Source: Rhea pennata
Lineage: Eukaryota > Chordata > Aves > Rheiformes > Rheidae
Assembly: GCF_028389875.1 (NCBI RefSeq)
Contig: NC_084670.1
Span: 13,859,383-13,923,382, forward strand
DNA length: 64,000 nt
Direction: 5' to 3'
Part shown: piece by piece, positions 12,801 to 26,300 of the stretch
Layout: each line of letters starts with the position of its first letter
Numbering within the stretch: position 1 is the stretch's first letter
Translations under genes and position numbers: made by a program
Notes under the pieces: generated by a model
The model's database searches: none
What the model was told of the DNA's origin: nothing
Seen by the model: only the letters and a program-made list of their open reading frames with translations

Positions 12801-14292
12801 CTTGTTATGGTATATCATAGTGCAGTTAAGAAACTGATGGTCAAAACTAGCTTTTCTCAAGCCTCTAATTCCCACTTCTCCCAAGACTCACTCAGAGCTG
12901 ACCAAAACTCAGGCTTTGACCCAACCCCGTATTTGTTTCTCAGTTTTCTACATTAAAGTGGTTTAAGAAGAAAAAAGCACAGTATTTATCATGAACCTCC
13001 TGCCCGTTGTTTTAATCAAGTACTGTATCCATACACTAAGCAGGTATGCTAGCAATCTGCCGTCATTAGCAGGAGCCTGTATTTGCTTTACACTAGGGAC
13101 TACTTCCCCCGCTGCCCCCAGACACTCAGTTTTGTTTTTTCCACATGTAATATCAAAAGTATCTTGCATAAGCTTCTGTCTTCCAACTGCCTACAGACAT
13201 CCTGATCATTAGGACCTTACCTTTCCTCTTATCAACTACACATGCCAGACCCCATTATTTCAGGGACACAGAAATAAAAGCAATTAGATTAACATTTCAA
13301 GCCTACGGAGTACTACTAAATGCACACAGAATGGTATACCTCAGAAGTAAAGAATATTTATGGATCACAAAGTTATGTATGAAATGTGGGTGTATCTGTA
13401 GTATAAAATAGCAAGTATTACATTATGTGTATAGCAGAAGTATGTTATTTGGAATAGCATGTTTTTAGAAACAGAAAGTTTGTTGTATAAAACAAAAACT
13501 GCAGAAGTTATTTAGGTAAACAGATTATAATCCCTTATATTTGCCCAAGACAAAGAGTTAACATCTTTAACTGAGAGATAATCTGAATGGACCTCAGATT
13601 ACTAGGACTTTGGTTTATCTTCACACATAAAGCAAATCTCCTCCTAGCAGAGTGGCATTGCTAAATTAGGGATGAATCCCATTTAACAAATTATTCTCAC
13701 CAGACTACCACATCTAAATACGCCAGCATCCCTTCTTACACACACTGACTGAGTTTAGTGTAACTAAATAAGCAAGAAAACGGTTTTCTGGAGAAGGCAT
13801 TGTATTTTTCTGATTTTACATTACATTAAACACAAGCAATACTTTCAAACTACAGAAACAATCCCCACCAAAAGACATCACGAACATCTCACCTGAAATA
13901 ATATACAACAATAAGCAGTTCAAAGTCGTAAGGAAAGTTTACAGGCAATAAGGTTAAAAATAAATGTTACAGAGGCTTCATGGTTGGGAATTATTCTGAG
14001 ATTTCAGCCATCTGTGATACAGTAAGGTTACATTACATGTCAGCAAAGACTGTTTGTCAGAGCAGGCCTACTTTAACTCATACATAAGGACAGTAAAACC
14101 AATTTAAGAAACATTCAGACTGGTAGGAATAGGTATAAACAGTTCCTGAAAGTCTTCTCATTTGTGCTTCTTCAAACTAGCAGGCACATACTTTTACAAA
14201 ACAAAACCTGAAGTGGCCAAGAACTGGAATGGGGAGTTCATCATGCTTATTTTCTTACTTAAATCAGAACAGTTCACCAGGCCAGACAAACC

Positions 14293-14333
14293 TTTTTTTT
14301 TTTTTTTTTTTTTTTGGGGGGGGGGGGCGGGGG
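14293..14333. repeat. T-run joined to a G-run
   Basis: 23 T are followed directly by 12 G, one C and five G. The plus-strand G tract could form a G-quadruplex. Homopolymer lengths of this kind are often wrong in assemblies. Confidence 0.9.
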
Positions 14334-15365
14334 AATCTTAAGGAAAAAAAATCATTTGCAGTTCTTCCTGAACAAGATTATATTGAGGAAGAGTAAGACT
14401 GAATGTCATTTAAATAATAGGATGTGTGAGAACAAATGCAAGCTTAACCTCTTTTCCATCACACACATTTTTTTTCTCCCCTACTGCTATACATTGACCT
14501 TTCTTTCCCTGAAACAACAAAATAAAGAAAAAGGTCAAAAGAGCAAATTATTTGACAGTGACTAGCAACACAGAGCCATCCCTTCCTATTTTCTCCAAGT
14601 GTCCTTCCAGTCAGCAGTCAAGTACCAAAATGCACCAACTTTTCTCACTATTATGGGCTTTCTACACTGGGAACTTGACTGGGAAGGATAAGCATGATGG
14701 AGGCTTAATTCCTTATCTAGACAAATTTATTCTAAGATAAGAGTGCCAAGTTATCTTATAAATTTTGAAAGCAATATAAACCAACAAACACCCTTGTCCC
14801 TCAAAACCACTCTTTCAAACTAGAATAAAAGCAAATACCAGCCTAACTATACAGCACAATTTTGGAAAAGTAACCACATCATCAAGTCTCTGCTCTTTGA
14901 GACAAGCCCTAACCTGCTTTAAGTTTCTTATAAATTGGTCAAATAAAGAGTCTGAATTGAAATCATACATTTGAAACATCTGTCTCAGAGCACTATTCCC
15001 ACCCTGCTGCCTCTCCCCTCAATTCTCAGTCAAAATAATTAGTCATTTCTATGCACAAGGATGGAATTAAAAAAAAAATCTTGCTGCTTAAGGCACAGGT
15101 GACCTTTCCCTTCAAGAAATTTTTCTACCTCCATGTTTTGGAATATACAATTGCAATTTGGCACAACAAAGCATTTGACTGAGGAACAAAAGCCTTGGTG
15201 GAACTGCGATGGAAGATGGGTACAAGGAATACTAAAAATTAATGAATAGGGAAGGAGAACTGTTGGGGAACAGCAAAGGAAGTAGATGCTGACTGGGGAA
15301 AGAGAGACTAGAAATCACAAAGAACTGGCAGAAGACAAATGAGAACTGTGCAAGAGGGAGACTAC

Positions 15366-15408
15366 AACTGGGAATAACTGGAAGTATAACTGGGAATAAC
15401 TGGAAGTA
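15366..15408. repeat. 22-nt tandem duplication
   Basis: Two essentially perfect copies of a unit starting AACTGGGAATAACTGG lie head to tail. The unit itself contains a partial internal repeat of ACTGG. Confidence 0.7.
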
Positions 15409-18389
15409 GTAGACAGACATACCTCAGAAGACCTGAGATATTACCCAGTCACAACAAATCTACACATATCACATCAGGATGCCATCCTGAATATTTGTCA
15501 TAAATATTTGTGACAACTCTGTCAACACAAATATTTGTGGAGCTGTATTATGAAGTGAATCTAAAATAGGTCTTACATAAAAACGCCTTTTTTTCTTTCC
15601 AGATGAGTCAAATTAAAGGTCAGAATGCTGCAGCTCAGCCATGAGATCACATGCTCAGAACTGAAGGAAAAGTCATGAACTTCATTAAGGTGATGCTGCT
15701 ACCAACGCCACAGGATTATTAAATTGCATTCTACGCCTTAATGCAGCACCTAACACCGCTTCATCTTAAGTTCTTGGAAAAATTCAAAAAATGCAAAAAA
15801 AAGGAAAAAAGTTCAATTACTATGAAGTCATCTAAAATAAACTGCACTCAGCAAGAATAAAAACAGTAGCTTAAACCAAAAATCCTTTCTGAAATTATTG
15901 AGTCAGTAATAACAATAATAAGTCAGTAACTGATGCGTGATACAATTAATTAAAAACACAAAAACCCTTTCCTGTTCTGCTTAAAACAAACAAAACAGGT
16001 TTCTCTTCATGTATCTGCTCACCAGCCTATACCCTCCCCACCCCATCTACCCATTCTACTGTATCATCATAGCTAAAAGTCTCTATTTTAAATTATAATA
16101 CACTTTTCATGTGAAACAATCCATCTGTTAAATAGCTTTCTGTTTTCCAAAGAATATCTCCTGTGCAGGACTACCAAAAAAATGTGAAATACATTACATA
16201 CAAAATACACTAAATACATACGAAATACATTAAATTAGACATTAAAAAAGATTATAAAATTAATTACAGTAACTTGATTACAGCAACAACTCATCAAAAC
16301 ATTATTCTAGTAGAACAAATTCCAATATTATTTAATCTCTTAACCATAGCTAGAGCATAGTTTTATACCAACAAAATATCTAAGAAAAATGCGATTTATT
16401 TCCTAATAAAGTCATCATTATAATATGCAGAAAATACCAAACATAAAAAGACATTTATTTTTTCCCAGCAGGTAGACTGCAACTGTCAGGGTTCATCAAG
16501 TACTTAATAACCACACTAATGGCTTACATATGAAAGGGAAGCTGATGAAGAAAAACAGTGCTGCTTTACCTTCTTGAAAGGCACTCACATTTGTAGAATC
16601 CAACACTGCACATATCTACCGTGACTGATTTACTTTCAGAATAATGATTGCAAGCATCTACTTTACGAAATATTATGTGCATATTGTATGAAATACTGTA
16701 TAGAAGATACTTTACCCTGGATTTTTTTTTCGTACGCAAAATTATTACCTAAGCATTAGAAGGGCTACCATAGTGACAAACATTGAAGTAAAAGACCAAG
16801 CAGTATTACACATATACAATCAGGTATTTTGCATGGGTTGTGCTTAAAAGTTCTGTTGCACGTGGTACCAAGGCAAATACCAAAAGCAGAGAATTTGGAA
16901 AATGGGGGCATGAGGCACTTAACACTCCCTATATTTTTAGTGTCATACCAGAATTAAAATATTTTTGTTCTCAGTTTTTTATCACTTCACATGTCCATCC
17001 TGCCACCCCAAGAGAGAAAAGAAAAGGAAGGGAAACCGATTTTTTCTGATTATATTCATAAAAATGTTTTAACCACTTGTCTTCTGCCTCATGATACCTT
17101 TGACTCAATCTAGGAGATAGGTTATTCTACAAGCAATAGACTAGCAAAACCTATCCTATGGACTGGCTCTTTGTAGTCTTAAGGACAACCCAAATCTACC
17201 ACATTCACTTTAACTTCAACATTTTGAAATACTGCATGTTCTCCCCACCAGCCATTTCCAAAGCTCATACTACAGTGACTTCAGCTTCCTCTCACTTCCA
17301 ACTGGATGCTGTGACCGATCCCAAACTACACGTGCATTGACAAGATTGCAAACAAACCATACAGAGCAGGCAACTGTTGGACTCAAACTGCAATCTCTCT
17401 TAAAAAGGGCACTCTAATTTCACGAGAGCTGCAAATTTTTCACACTTTTGAGGTATCCCTTCCCTGACAAATTCAGCCTAAGATGGCCAAGAGGTTCAAA
17501 TGCTACTCAGTGATGATGGCAGACAAACAAGTAGATGGACATCTTATCGCCTAAGTTAAAAGAGTTGACCAAACTTCTGTCTTTAAATGTTTCAAATACA
17601 TTCTGGACAGATTTAAGGGGGGAAAAAACAATCCAGAACTCTCCTGGCATCTAGGCATAACAGAAACTAAGTCAGGCACTACTATGCCTGGGGCCCAGTT
17701 GTGTCTTCTGGGCAGATACACTTTCTCATGTTTCCAGGAGTACAGGCATCCCTTGTCATGTGAGCTGATACTACAGGTATAATTGTACCACCACTTATCA
17801 TGTAACCTAATACATGAGATCTCACATGCTAAGACACTGGAAACTAACAGACCAGCTTATGAACAAACTATGTTTTAACTCAGAATTTAAATACTGTAAT
17901 AGGTTGCTACTAAGAATGACCTGTCTTATGCTGCATTTTGATTAGCAGTTACTTTTAAGAGTCTTAGCTCCTTCAAACTCATGTTTGGCTATGTTATGAC
18001 CGACTTTGATATATTAATTAAATTGTACACTGCAACTGAATTTGTTACATGAAGTCATGTCTCCGGCTTAGAGCAAATACAGAAATGTCTATTTTCTACA
18101 ATAACAGTCTAAGACACTACATCTGTCGAAATGCTTCACTGATACATTTACGGTCTCTATGCTCAACACTGTTTCAGTTCTCAAAACAGCAACCTACAAT
18201 AACAAGGGGTTTGTGACAAAAAAGCCCATTCCCACTTTTTGTCCCAGCCTTCCATACAGGAGATTTTTTCACTGTCTCTTTTTGCCGTTTGTTCTAATAC
18301 ACGTCACAACTGCTAGTGAAATTTAGCCACGTATCACTGCTTTGCCTTTAGAGATAATCTTTCCAAGTACTTTTGAGCAAATTCCTGTA

Positions 18390-19620
18390 CTCATTGGCTC
18401 ATCTCAGTAGCCCCAGTAGTACTGGAAGGCAGACAAAAATGGTCTCCAGTGCCTGGGCAGTCTGACAGAAAAACAGATATCTGCACTCATAAACCTTTGT
18501 TGTACAATTTACTCTTAGATTCTTTCCAAATTCTGCCTGGCAACGGCCACTTTGCTTGTTAAGCAGACAGGCCTCACGTCCTTCCGTGCCTTCTTGTATT
18601 TCTGTCAGTTTGATGTTCTCATTCTTTTTTTTCAGGTCGGTCTTTGGTGATACAAAGCTGTGCTGAATAAGAAGGCCATTATGCATATTCCAAAATATTT
18701 GGATTCCAGAAGTTTCAACTGGCAAGTACTGAAGGCATTTTAAGTGCATTAGCAACTGTATTTTTTAAAAGCTCTTAAAGTGATGGTGATCAGTCACATT
18801 TGATTGTTGCCTTGTCTCTGGGCAAAGAAAACAACATGTTCAGTATTAACATTATTGCACATCGTTTCTTCTTAATTACAGTATACCTACTGCTCATAAT
18901 GACCTTGATTCAAAAAAATTTTATTTTAAGAGTGGTCTAAGTTCAGCCAGCACATTAGTTTATGTAGCTGCTTCTTTCTACATCTAACTACTTCCATATA
19001 GGATAGCTGGCCAGAATTTCCTTGATTTAGCAGTAATAGTGGTCTATCTTTCCTTTTTATTCTAGTTGTAATTTATATAATTCTGGAAGGACTATGACTG
19101 CACTGTGTGTGATGTGGTTTTGCTTGGTTGCAATGCTGCTTTCTTCTCTTGCTCTGCTCAGAAAGTCTTTGTAGGCCAGTATATTGTCTGATAAACAATA
19201 TGTTGCTTCTAATTTCCCGAGTTCTCTGCGCTCTGTTTAATCTACGCATTTAGTACTATTTGGAAATGTGTAAAATGATCTTTTTGGCCTGCGTTTATAT
19301 TTAAAAATCTCTGCCTTTAAGTCACTGTTTGACTTCTCAATATGAACTTCTTTTGTTTGAAAACTTTGACATAACATGCCATTATCACTCTGTAAAATAC
19401 TCACAAGAATATTTTTGTTTTTCTCTACCATAACTGCAGGCTTTTGCTTTTCTTGCAATCATTGATGCATTATCTTTAGGCTTGCTCCGCTTACATTCTC
19501 CATCTAGAACCAGGCTTGTTCATCTGTTTTAAAGTTTCTACAGTCCTTGGCATAGTAAAGACTCAGATCATTCTGATTCATACTCTTCATCTTTAACTCC
19601 TATTAAAAGTCACAAATCAG
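18390..19620 (-). pseudogene. Possible decayed retrocopy of an unidentified Lys/Glu-rich protein
   Basis: On the minus strand several neighbouring stretches look protein-like rather than random. One of 73 codons at 19237-19458 has a heptad-like, coiled-coil flavour (VEKNKNILVSILQSDNG, then KEVHIEKSNSDLKAEI). Directly after its stop the same frame continues with TERRELGKLEATY and LSRAREESSIATKQNH before the next stop. A 118-codon stretch at 18399-18755 contains KTDLKKKNENIKLTEIQEG. Single stops and frame changes separate them, as in a dead processed copy. I do not recognise the parent gene and see no poly(A) tail on the low-coordinate side. Chance open frames in AT-rich DNA remain a real alternative. 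Confidence 0.3.
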
Positions 19621-20364
19621 TCATCCTGAAAGATTCAGCCAGAAGAGTAAGACTTCACACACCACAGCTATGTATCAACTGTTTTTTCTAGCTGCCTTAT
19701 TATCTGGCTGCACAGGTATCTTTTGTAAACTAAGTAAGTTTTTCTAAGCATTTCTAAGATTTTACATGGTTCCTCTAAACCTATTATCAACCTTTAGCAT
19801 GTTGTTGAAATACAATTATAGTTTACAATCCGAGTGCTTTTTTTGTTTGTTTTCCTCTTTACTCGACTTTGTGATTCTAGGAAAATCCAAGTACTCTGCT
19901 CTGATTATTACTGTTCTTCTGGGTTGTTGTGTTTTGCAATACCCCGTTTGTTTCCCTGCACCTGCATGGGACAATTTACTTTCAAAATAATGCACACTGT
20001 TCCAGTATAAAATGAAAGATTCCTGCAACATGCAAAATTGATTCTATTATTCTTTCCCACTGGTTGCACACTTCATCAAGCACTTTCTAAATATGTTCCA
20101 TGCACTAGACATCAAGAAGTTATTCTCCAACTACAGAGCAAAAGTGACTTATCACTATCAAAGCACACCAGCATACCTGTCACCTGTGCATGTACTCACT
20201 GAACTCCCTTTGTATGTTAACTGGCTGGCTTTTTTCAAAAGTTCTTCCTCACTGACTTTAAAAGTGAGTCCATTACTTTAACCTTTATTAATTTCATACT
20301 TCTTTCCTCATTAACAAGTAGCCCTTATTTTATTTCTTAATGTTCATTTTCTGAAGATACTGAA

Positions 20365-20420
20365 CATACTGGATCAGACTAAATGTCTATCCAGTCAGTA
20401 CTCCTTCTTCAACCATAAAC
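20365..20420. repeat. Possible old interspersed repeat fragment
   Basis: The stretch 'catactggatcagactaaatg' followed by 'tctatccagtcagtactcc' resembles a dispersed sequence I have seen in many sauropsid genomes (the 'ctggatcagac...gtccatctagcccagta' motif). I cannot name the family securely. Confidence 0.3.
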
Positions 20421-20500
20421 AGACGTAAGTAGAAGGAATACACAAGAAGCTTTCCAGCTTCTAATTATTTTTAGCCCAGGGTCCCCCTTAGCTGCACGTG

Positions 20501-20535
20501 TTTTTTTTTTTTGTTTTGTTTTTTTTTTTTTTTTT
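20501..20535. repeat. T-rich tract
   Basis: T homopolymer interrupted by two G residues. Low-complexity DNA with no further signal. Confidence 0.9.
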
Positions 20536-20793
20536 ATCTGTTTAGGCTACAACAGTTTCTCTTCCATGAATTTTCCCCTTCTTCTCTGGAGCTCCCATAA
20601 ATGTTTAGCATTCAAACTAGCCCACTGATATGTTTGCAAATGAGTGTTCTATTTTTTAGTTTTTACAAAATGGGTAGAAAGACTCACAAACAGGCAAAAA
20701 GTGTAAGGATGGCAAGGTTAGATACTCAATGCAGGCACTCTCACAGCAACTTTAGTTTTAACTCTCTCCTTACTGCTCTCTGCTTACTCCTTT

Positions 20794-20908
20794 CATAGAA
20801 TCACAGAATGGATAAGGTTGGAAGGGACCTCTGGAGATCATCTAGTCCAACCGCCCGCTCAAGAAGGGTCACCTAGAGCATGCTGGACAGGGATGCATCC
20901 AGGCGGGC
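20794..20908 (-). mobile_element. CR1 LINE, 3'-end fragment
   Basis: The plus strand begins with 'catagaatcacagaatgg' and continues 'ttggaagggacctctggaga', 'tcatctagtccaacc' and 'tcacctagagcatgctgg'. This is the reverse complement of the avian CR1 3' terminus, so the element is on the minus strand. It is about 115 bp long, heavily 5'-truncated as most CR1 copies are, and moderately conserved. Its sequence closely parallels the CR1 copy at 50.6-50.97 kb, so the two may be one subfamily. Confidence 0.9.
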
Positions 20909-21004
20909 TCACTGTGCATACTGGCAGAATGAAGATTTGTGTGTTTTATTCAGCGCTCCCTCTTCTCCTTCACTTTTTATTACTTTGCCTGTAAACATTT
21001 TTCC

Positions 21005-21024
21005 ATAAATAAATAAATAAATAA
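21005..21024. repeat. (ATAA)n microsatellite
   Basis: Five tandem ATAA units. Confidence 0.85.
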
Positions 21025-22879
21025 AACCATAGTATTATCAGAGATGGTAATCTACTGCATAAATAAAGTATGCCTTTTTAACTACAATGTCACAGATGTT
21101 TCAAATGGCAGTAAGAACACAATCAGTGTTCTGGAGCATTACCTCCATATACCTGGAGCTTTGTATATGCTTGCAATTACAATCAACTAATAAAATATAT
21201 CAGACCTCATGTTAAATAACACCTTGCCTTTCTCATTTTTTCTGAGACTCAACTAATTTTTGACAGTTTTGCCTTTCAGCCTTCTCAAGCTGACAGAATT
21301 CATGACCACAGGAGTATTTTACTGATTTCACACTTCATCAGTATTCATCAGTGCCATCTACGAATTTTAATAAATCAACAATTACAGCATTTAACCTTTT
21401 ATACAGAAATCTATGTGAGACTGTTCTCTAACATTCTTAATAGTATCTATTTCCAAAAATATAAAGAAGGAGATGCTCATCCTATCATTCCTCATAATTA
21501 TCCTGTAAGAGCAGGTAAAAGGGCTGAAGAAACATAAAAAGCCTATTCAAGTTCCAGATTCAGCCACTAGAGAATTTCTCAAACAAAGGAACAGAGTGCA
21601 ACAGTCATATTCAGCATATTTTATCACAGACTCCGGCAACAGGAGCTGCCAGCAGTCGGGTCAACAGTGTAAATTATATAGTTTCCATACCTATACCAAG
21701 CAAATGAGAGTAGGTTGGCAAGAGTCCAGACACCTTCCTAAATGGCTAACCCATCACAGCAGCAGAAAATCTGCACTTGCCATTACTTAAGTTCTCAGTC
21801 TCCATGAGCTACTGTGGGCTCTGCCTCTGAAACACACACTAGATCACCATACCCATTTATTGACAATCCACTTCCACAGAGATTAGGTAACTCTTAAACT
21901 GTAAAACTCTGTTTATGATGGCTTTATGTATTAACTTATACAACTATGCTGTTAAGTAGAATTTCTCTGACATTTTCTCCCACTGAAACCTTCAGTTGCA
22001 GATATTTAACTACTGAAAAAACATTTCTTACTAGACTGAATATAAATTGATGGAGAGCATTCTGAGCTTGCCATGGATATGATTTAAAATCTTCCCATTA
22101 TAAATCTGAAAATAAGCATTAGAAGCAGTTACAAAGCTAGAAGTCACTTTCATTCAACTTTATAGGCATAGTCACAGTGCATTTATAATGATATTAAGCA
22201 AAGAGGTCCATACAAAGGACTTTACATTGCTCTTTTCTAATAACAAATTGCTTACTATTTGCCTATTAACTCCTCAAAAAAAAAAAAGCTATACTGATCA
22301 TTTTTGAGGGACATATCTTTTCAAAATATTGTACGTAAAAGAAATTTAAGGATGCTATTCTAAACTAAGTGCTTTGCTTATTCCTTTCTTAGTACCTCTG
22401 CAGAGCTGGCACAAAGTCTTAAGTGAGGATTAACCTGACAAATGTAATTTACATGCCATGCATAGAACAGTTTATGTTTTAAAATACTACCAGAAATAAC
22501 CGGTTGTCAGTTCTCTTAGAAAGCACCTACAATTTCTGTCTCCAAAATATGAAATTACTTAGCTGTGAATGACTGTATTACCTGCAGCACAATACTGTAG
22601 CCATAAAAGAAGAAATACAGGAAGGAAATAGCCCCTAAGCAGCCTTCACTGTATCTTGAAGATAAAAAAAAAGCCATCCTAGCTCATTGTCACACAAATT
22701 ACCTCTTCTAGAGTAACAAGCAATTAAAAACATTTCTTTTTTGATAATAGAGGAAGAAATATGTAAAAATCCCTAACATCTTAAAAAATTAGTTCCACTG
22801 TATCTAGAAACACAAAAGGAACTGAAATACTGCGATCATATACAGCAGGACATAACTGAGGCTACACCTTTGCTGTACG

Positions 22880-23385
22880 TTCTCAGAATTAATGGATATT
22901 TATATGGCTCATCTCTTTGATATTCCTCAGAGAGGCTACCCCAAAACCTTGATTATTCTTGCTGCCTTTTTCTTTACTCGTTCTAGTAGAGGGATCCATG
23001 CCAAATACAATATTAAAAGCCTCCGCTATGAATGCCATGGATTTTTACAGTAGAATAATCATGTTTTATGTTGTGACGCTTCCCAACACTATTTACTTTT
23101 TTGACAGCTGGTGAACACTGAGTTGATGTTTTTACAGAAACACTTATTAGACTACTTTTCTCAGCAGTAGTAAGTCAGCTATTCTTTTTGTACAAAGGTA
23201 TTTTATTCTCATGTGTTACTTCACATTTTTGAAAATAAGTTTCTACTTTTGTTTTATCACCCATTCATTCAGTGAGATCCTTCTGTAACTCTGACACAAG
23301 ACAGTGCCGAAATCAAAAGTCATCAGGTATCACTTTTATCATCTCTACGCCATCATCAGAATGGTTTTTTTCCCATAAGCACTGA
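22880..23385 (-). repeat. Old CR1-type LINE fragment
   Basis: On the plus strand the order of recognisable pieces matches the complement of an ancient amniote CR1: a 'cagctggtgaacactgagt' and 'tgatgtttttacagaaac' segment, then 'ttttatcacccattcattc', 'agtgagatccttctgtaactc', and 'caggtatcacttttatcatc' near the end. The element is therefore on the minus strand. It is strongly diverged with no open reading frame. Outer limits are approximate and the family assignment is from memory. Confidence 0.6.
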
Positions 23386-26300
23386 AGTATTTTTATTAAA
23401 ATAACACTACTCTAGAATTATTCAATGCAAATTAACAATTCAAATCATCTTCTAAACATTTAAAACACCTGCTTAATTTGCATAGCTCAGAAAAAAATTT
23501 AAATTAAACAATGCATGTAATCCCTCTACAAAACTTGTGTTGAATCCTCCCCTTTATAATATAGGTATTTAGAGGAAAACAGTAGAAAAAGTACAGTAAG
23601 TTTAGAAAATGATTAAGCATCCAACAAGTTATCCAACAATCTCACAAATTTAAGTCAGTTCTACCAGGCTCAGAACAAACTCTCCCATTTAAAATTTCAA
23701 AAGAGTAAGACCATCTTCAATTAATAGCCCTCTTAAAACATCAACAAATACACTGGCAAATTTTGCCCGTTGTAAAATATATTGGTTGTCAACAGTTTCA
23801 CATCCCCTGACTGAAAAATGCAACTCTTAAACCCTGTGCCTACCACGGTGGGCACTAGTCCTTTCAGAATTCTATATACATATGATTTGGATTATCCTTT
23901 TTTTAGTTGAAAACATTAAATTTATTTTAAAATCACTTTTAGTGGTGAGAAAGAACAACTTTACAATGTATGTGTATTTAAATAGCCACTAAGTAAATAA
24001 AACCCATATGTGAGTTAGCAGAATCACAAGTAACAGTGTGTTGTACTAGCCCTGGAGCCTACGCTGAAGGTTACAATTCTTTGTCAATGTAGGGTAGGAT
24101 GATCCAATGACAAACACATTTTGTAGTGACTGAAATCTCTTTCAGCACCTGCATTAATTTAAAAAGGTTTTCCCCTGTTATCCCAAGTGGAAGTGGTGTG
24201 TAGAAATCCGTACCTTGGATGAGAGTGCAGTAACCCAATTATTGTCAGAAGTTCATAGGAGAAGCTGGATATGAACACTATGTAAACTCTCCAACATGCT
24301 GGTCTTTTAACAGTATCTGCAGGCTAAAAGCTCTGTAAGGATCTCATTTGGCATCTCAATTACTACAACATTCCTTTCTCAAACCTTGTTGCACTTACTT
24401 CAGATACTTCACCAAGCAGCATTTCTTTAGTACACTGCTTCATTCAAGGCACTTCTTTCCCTGTATCTTTCTAATATAGTACCCACACCCGTCTATCTTA
24501 TCATTCCTTGTCAAAAGTGTTGGCTCACACTCTGGCTAGCCTTTAATCACTAATTTTTCAACAAGGCTTCCTGGGTGAGGTTTCATTTCACTGTTAAGTT
24601 ATTTAATCTACAAGAAGGGGCAATCCCATTCCCCTGTCAAGACACATCATCCTGATTTCCCCCACGCATTTGCTCTAGTATTCAATCTGATCCCACAATG
24701 AGTTGATTTAGAAAATGCAACTCCCTACAAAAGGGCCATTATTTTTCTGCTGATTTAGCTCCCTAAACAGGCTTGGTCAAATGAACACAGGTGCTAGCAG
24801 AAAGCAGGGGTCAGAACTACGCATTTTGGTGACAGACAGACGTTGGATCAAGTAATGTGAAGCTTTAGGCTATCCCTCATATTTAGTTCTTTGTAAGCAT
24901 AAGCAGACTTACTTCATTTAACTCAGAAATCAACTTTTCCAAAGTGAGGATAAAAATGTTTGATAATCAATGCACAGAAAACAGCTGAACTACCTTACTG
25001 TTTCTATCCATCTGTATTCCCCAGCTATAACCTATATTACACTGAAACTGTTAACTCTATGGGGACACCGGCTTCTGCAAAGCTGGTGTCGTGGTTCTCT
25101 CTTTTACTTTCCTTTATTTTTACTCCACTTTACTGTTCACTAGAATATAAAACCATTAGAACTTTATTGAAAATTTAACTGAAATCCAGTTAGGCAAGTC
25201 TTCACAGACAGAAGGCAAAAAGAAAAAAAAAAGCATCAGAAAGGAAAAAAAAGTAGTCTTTCTATATTCTGCTTTGTTACTGGTTCAAACCTTTGGGCTC
25301 TTCTTGACATTTTCTCATTGTGGAAAATATATCAGCAAGGGTCAAAACAAAACAGTTGTCCAGACTTCCTATAGAACTCAATTGTCAAAGCGTAAGAAAA
25401 GTAAACTTGTTTCAAAGCAGTTACAAGAGTTGACCAAGCAGGGAAGCTATGACTATAGCCTACATGTAGTAAGGGACACATATAAGGGAAAATATGCAGA
25501 GAGAACTCAATCCTAGCTAAAATCTTGACATACATGCCACTTCTGCAAGTCAGGTCTACTGATAGAACAGACAAGATGAATAAAAAATGTCTACATGATT
25601 ATTTGGTACCAATCATATTACAAAGCTATAGTGACACATGAACTAAGCCTGCAAACGGCACTAAGAGTATCATTTAGGATGACTTTCCAGAGCTCTACTG
25701 TTTCTCATGGAGAATTTCCTGCATCTTTGGGGTGGTATTTTTGGAAAAATTTCTTGGGACCATGTTAAATACAGATGTACAACAATCTGACAAGAACTTT
25801 AAAAACAACAAACAAAAAAACACACACAAAAAATCCCAGTTGATTTAACTGCAACTAGATTTCATTATAAGCTATACACTAAAAGCAGGAGACAAAGGTC
25901 TGATCACTAGTTATCTCTCAACTGGAAAAATCAACGAGAGTTGAGACACATCAGATAAAACAAAGTTAAATGACCTGTCTTTACCTCCAAATCCCTGCAA
26001 AAGATTCCCTTTCATGCAACTGTGGAGCTCTTAATAAAATCACTCCAGAGTTGTAATTAACCAGGGACATTTTTGTATCAGGAGTGACATAACTGAAACT
26101 CACAAATATTAACAGGAAATGAATTACCTACTTTAGAGAGGGGAAGAGAGGTGTCATAAATAAAAAGACTTAACAGCACGTTAACAGAGACATCTTAACA
26201 GATGAGATAACAGAGCTTAACAGCAAGAAACCTGTTCCTTTTACGGAGAATGTGAAAGAGCCTACAGCAAACAGCACTTGTCCATAAAGAAATACATTTA

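Larger units (their letters stand above)
6716..20790 (-). other. ZZZ3: ZZZ3 5' intron, middle part A
   Basis: This is about 14 kb of AT-rich sequence with no convincing exon. It holds an A-run (9784-9804), a small hairpin (9622-9643), a T-run/G-run block (14293-14333), a 22-nt tandem duplication (15366-15408), a T-rich tract (20501-20535) and a possible decayed retrocopy (18390-19620). The short open frames are shadows without family resemblance. Confidence 0.7.
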
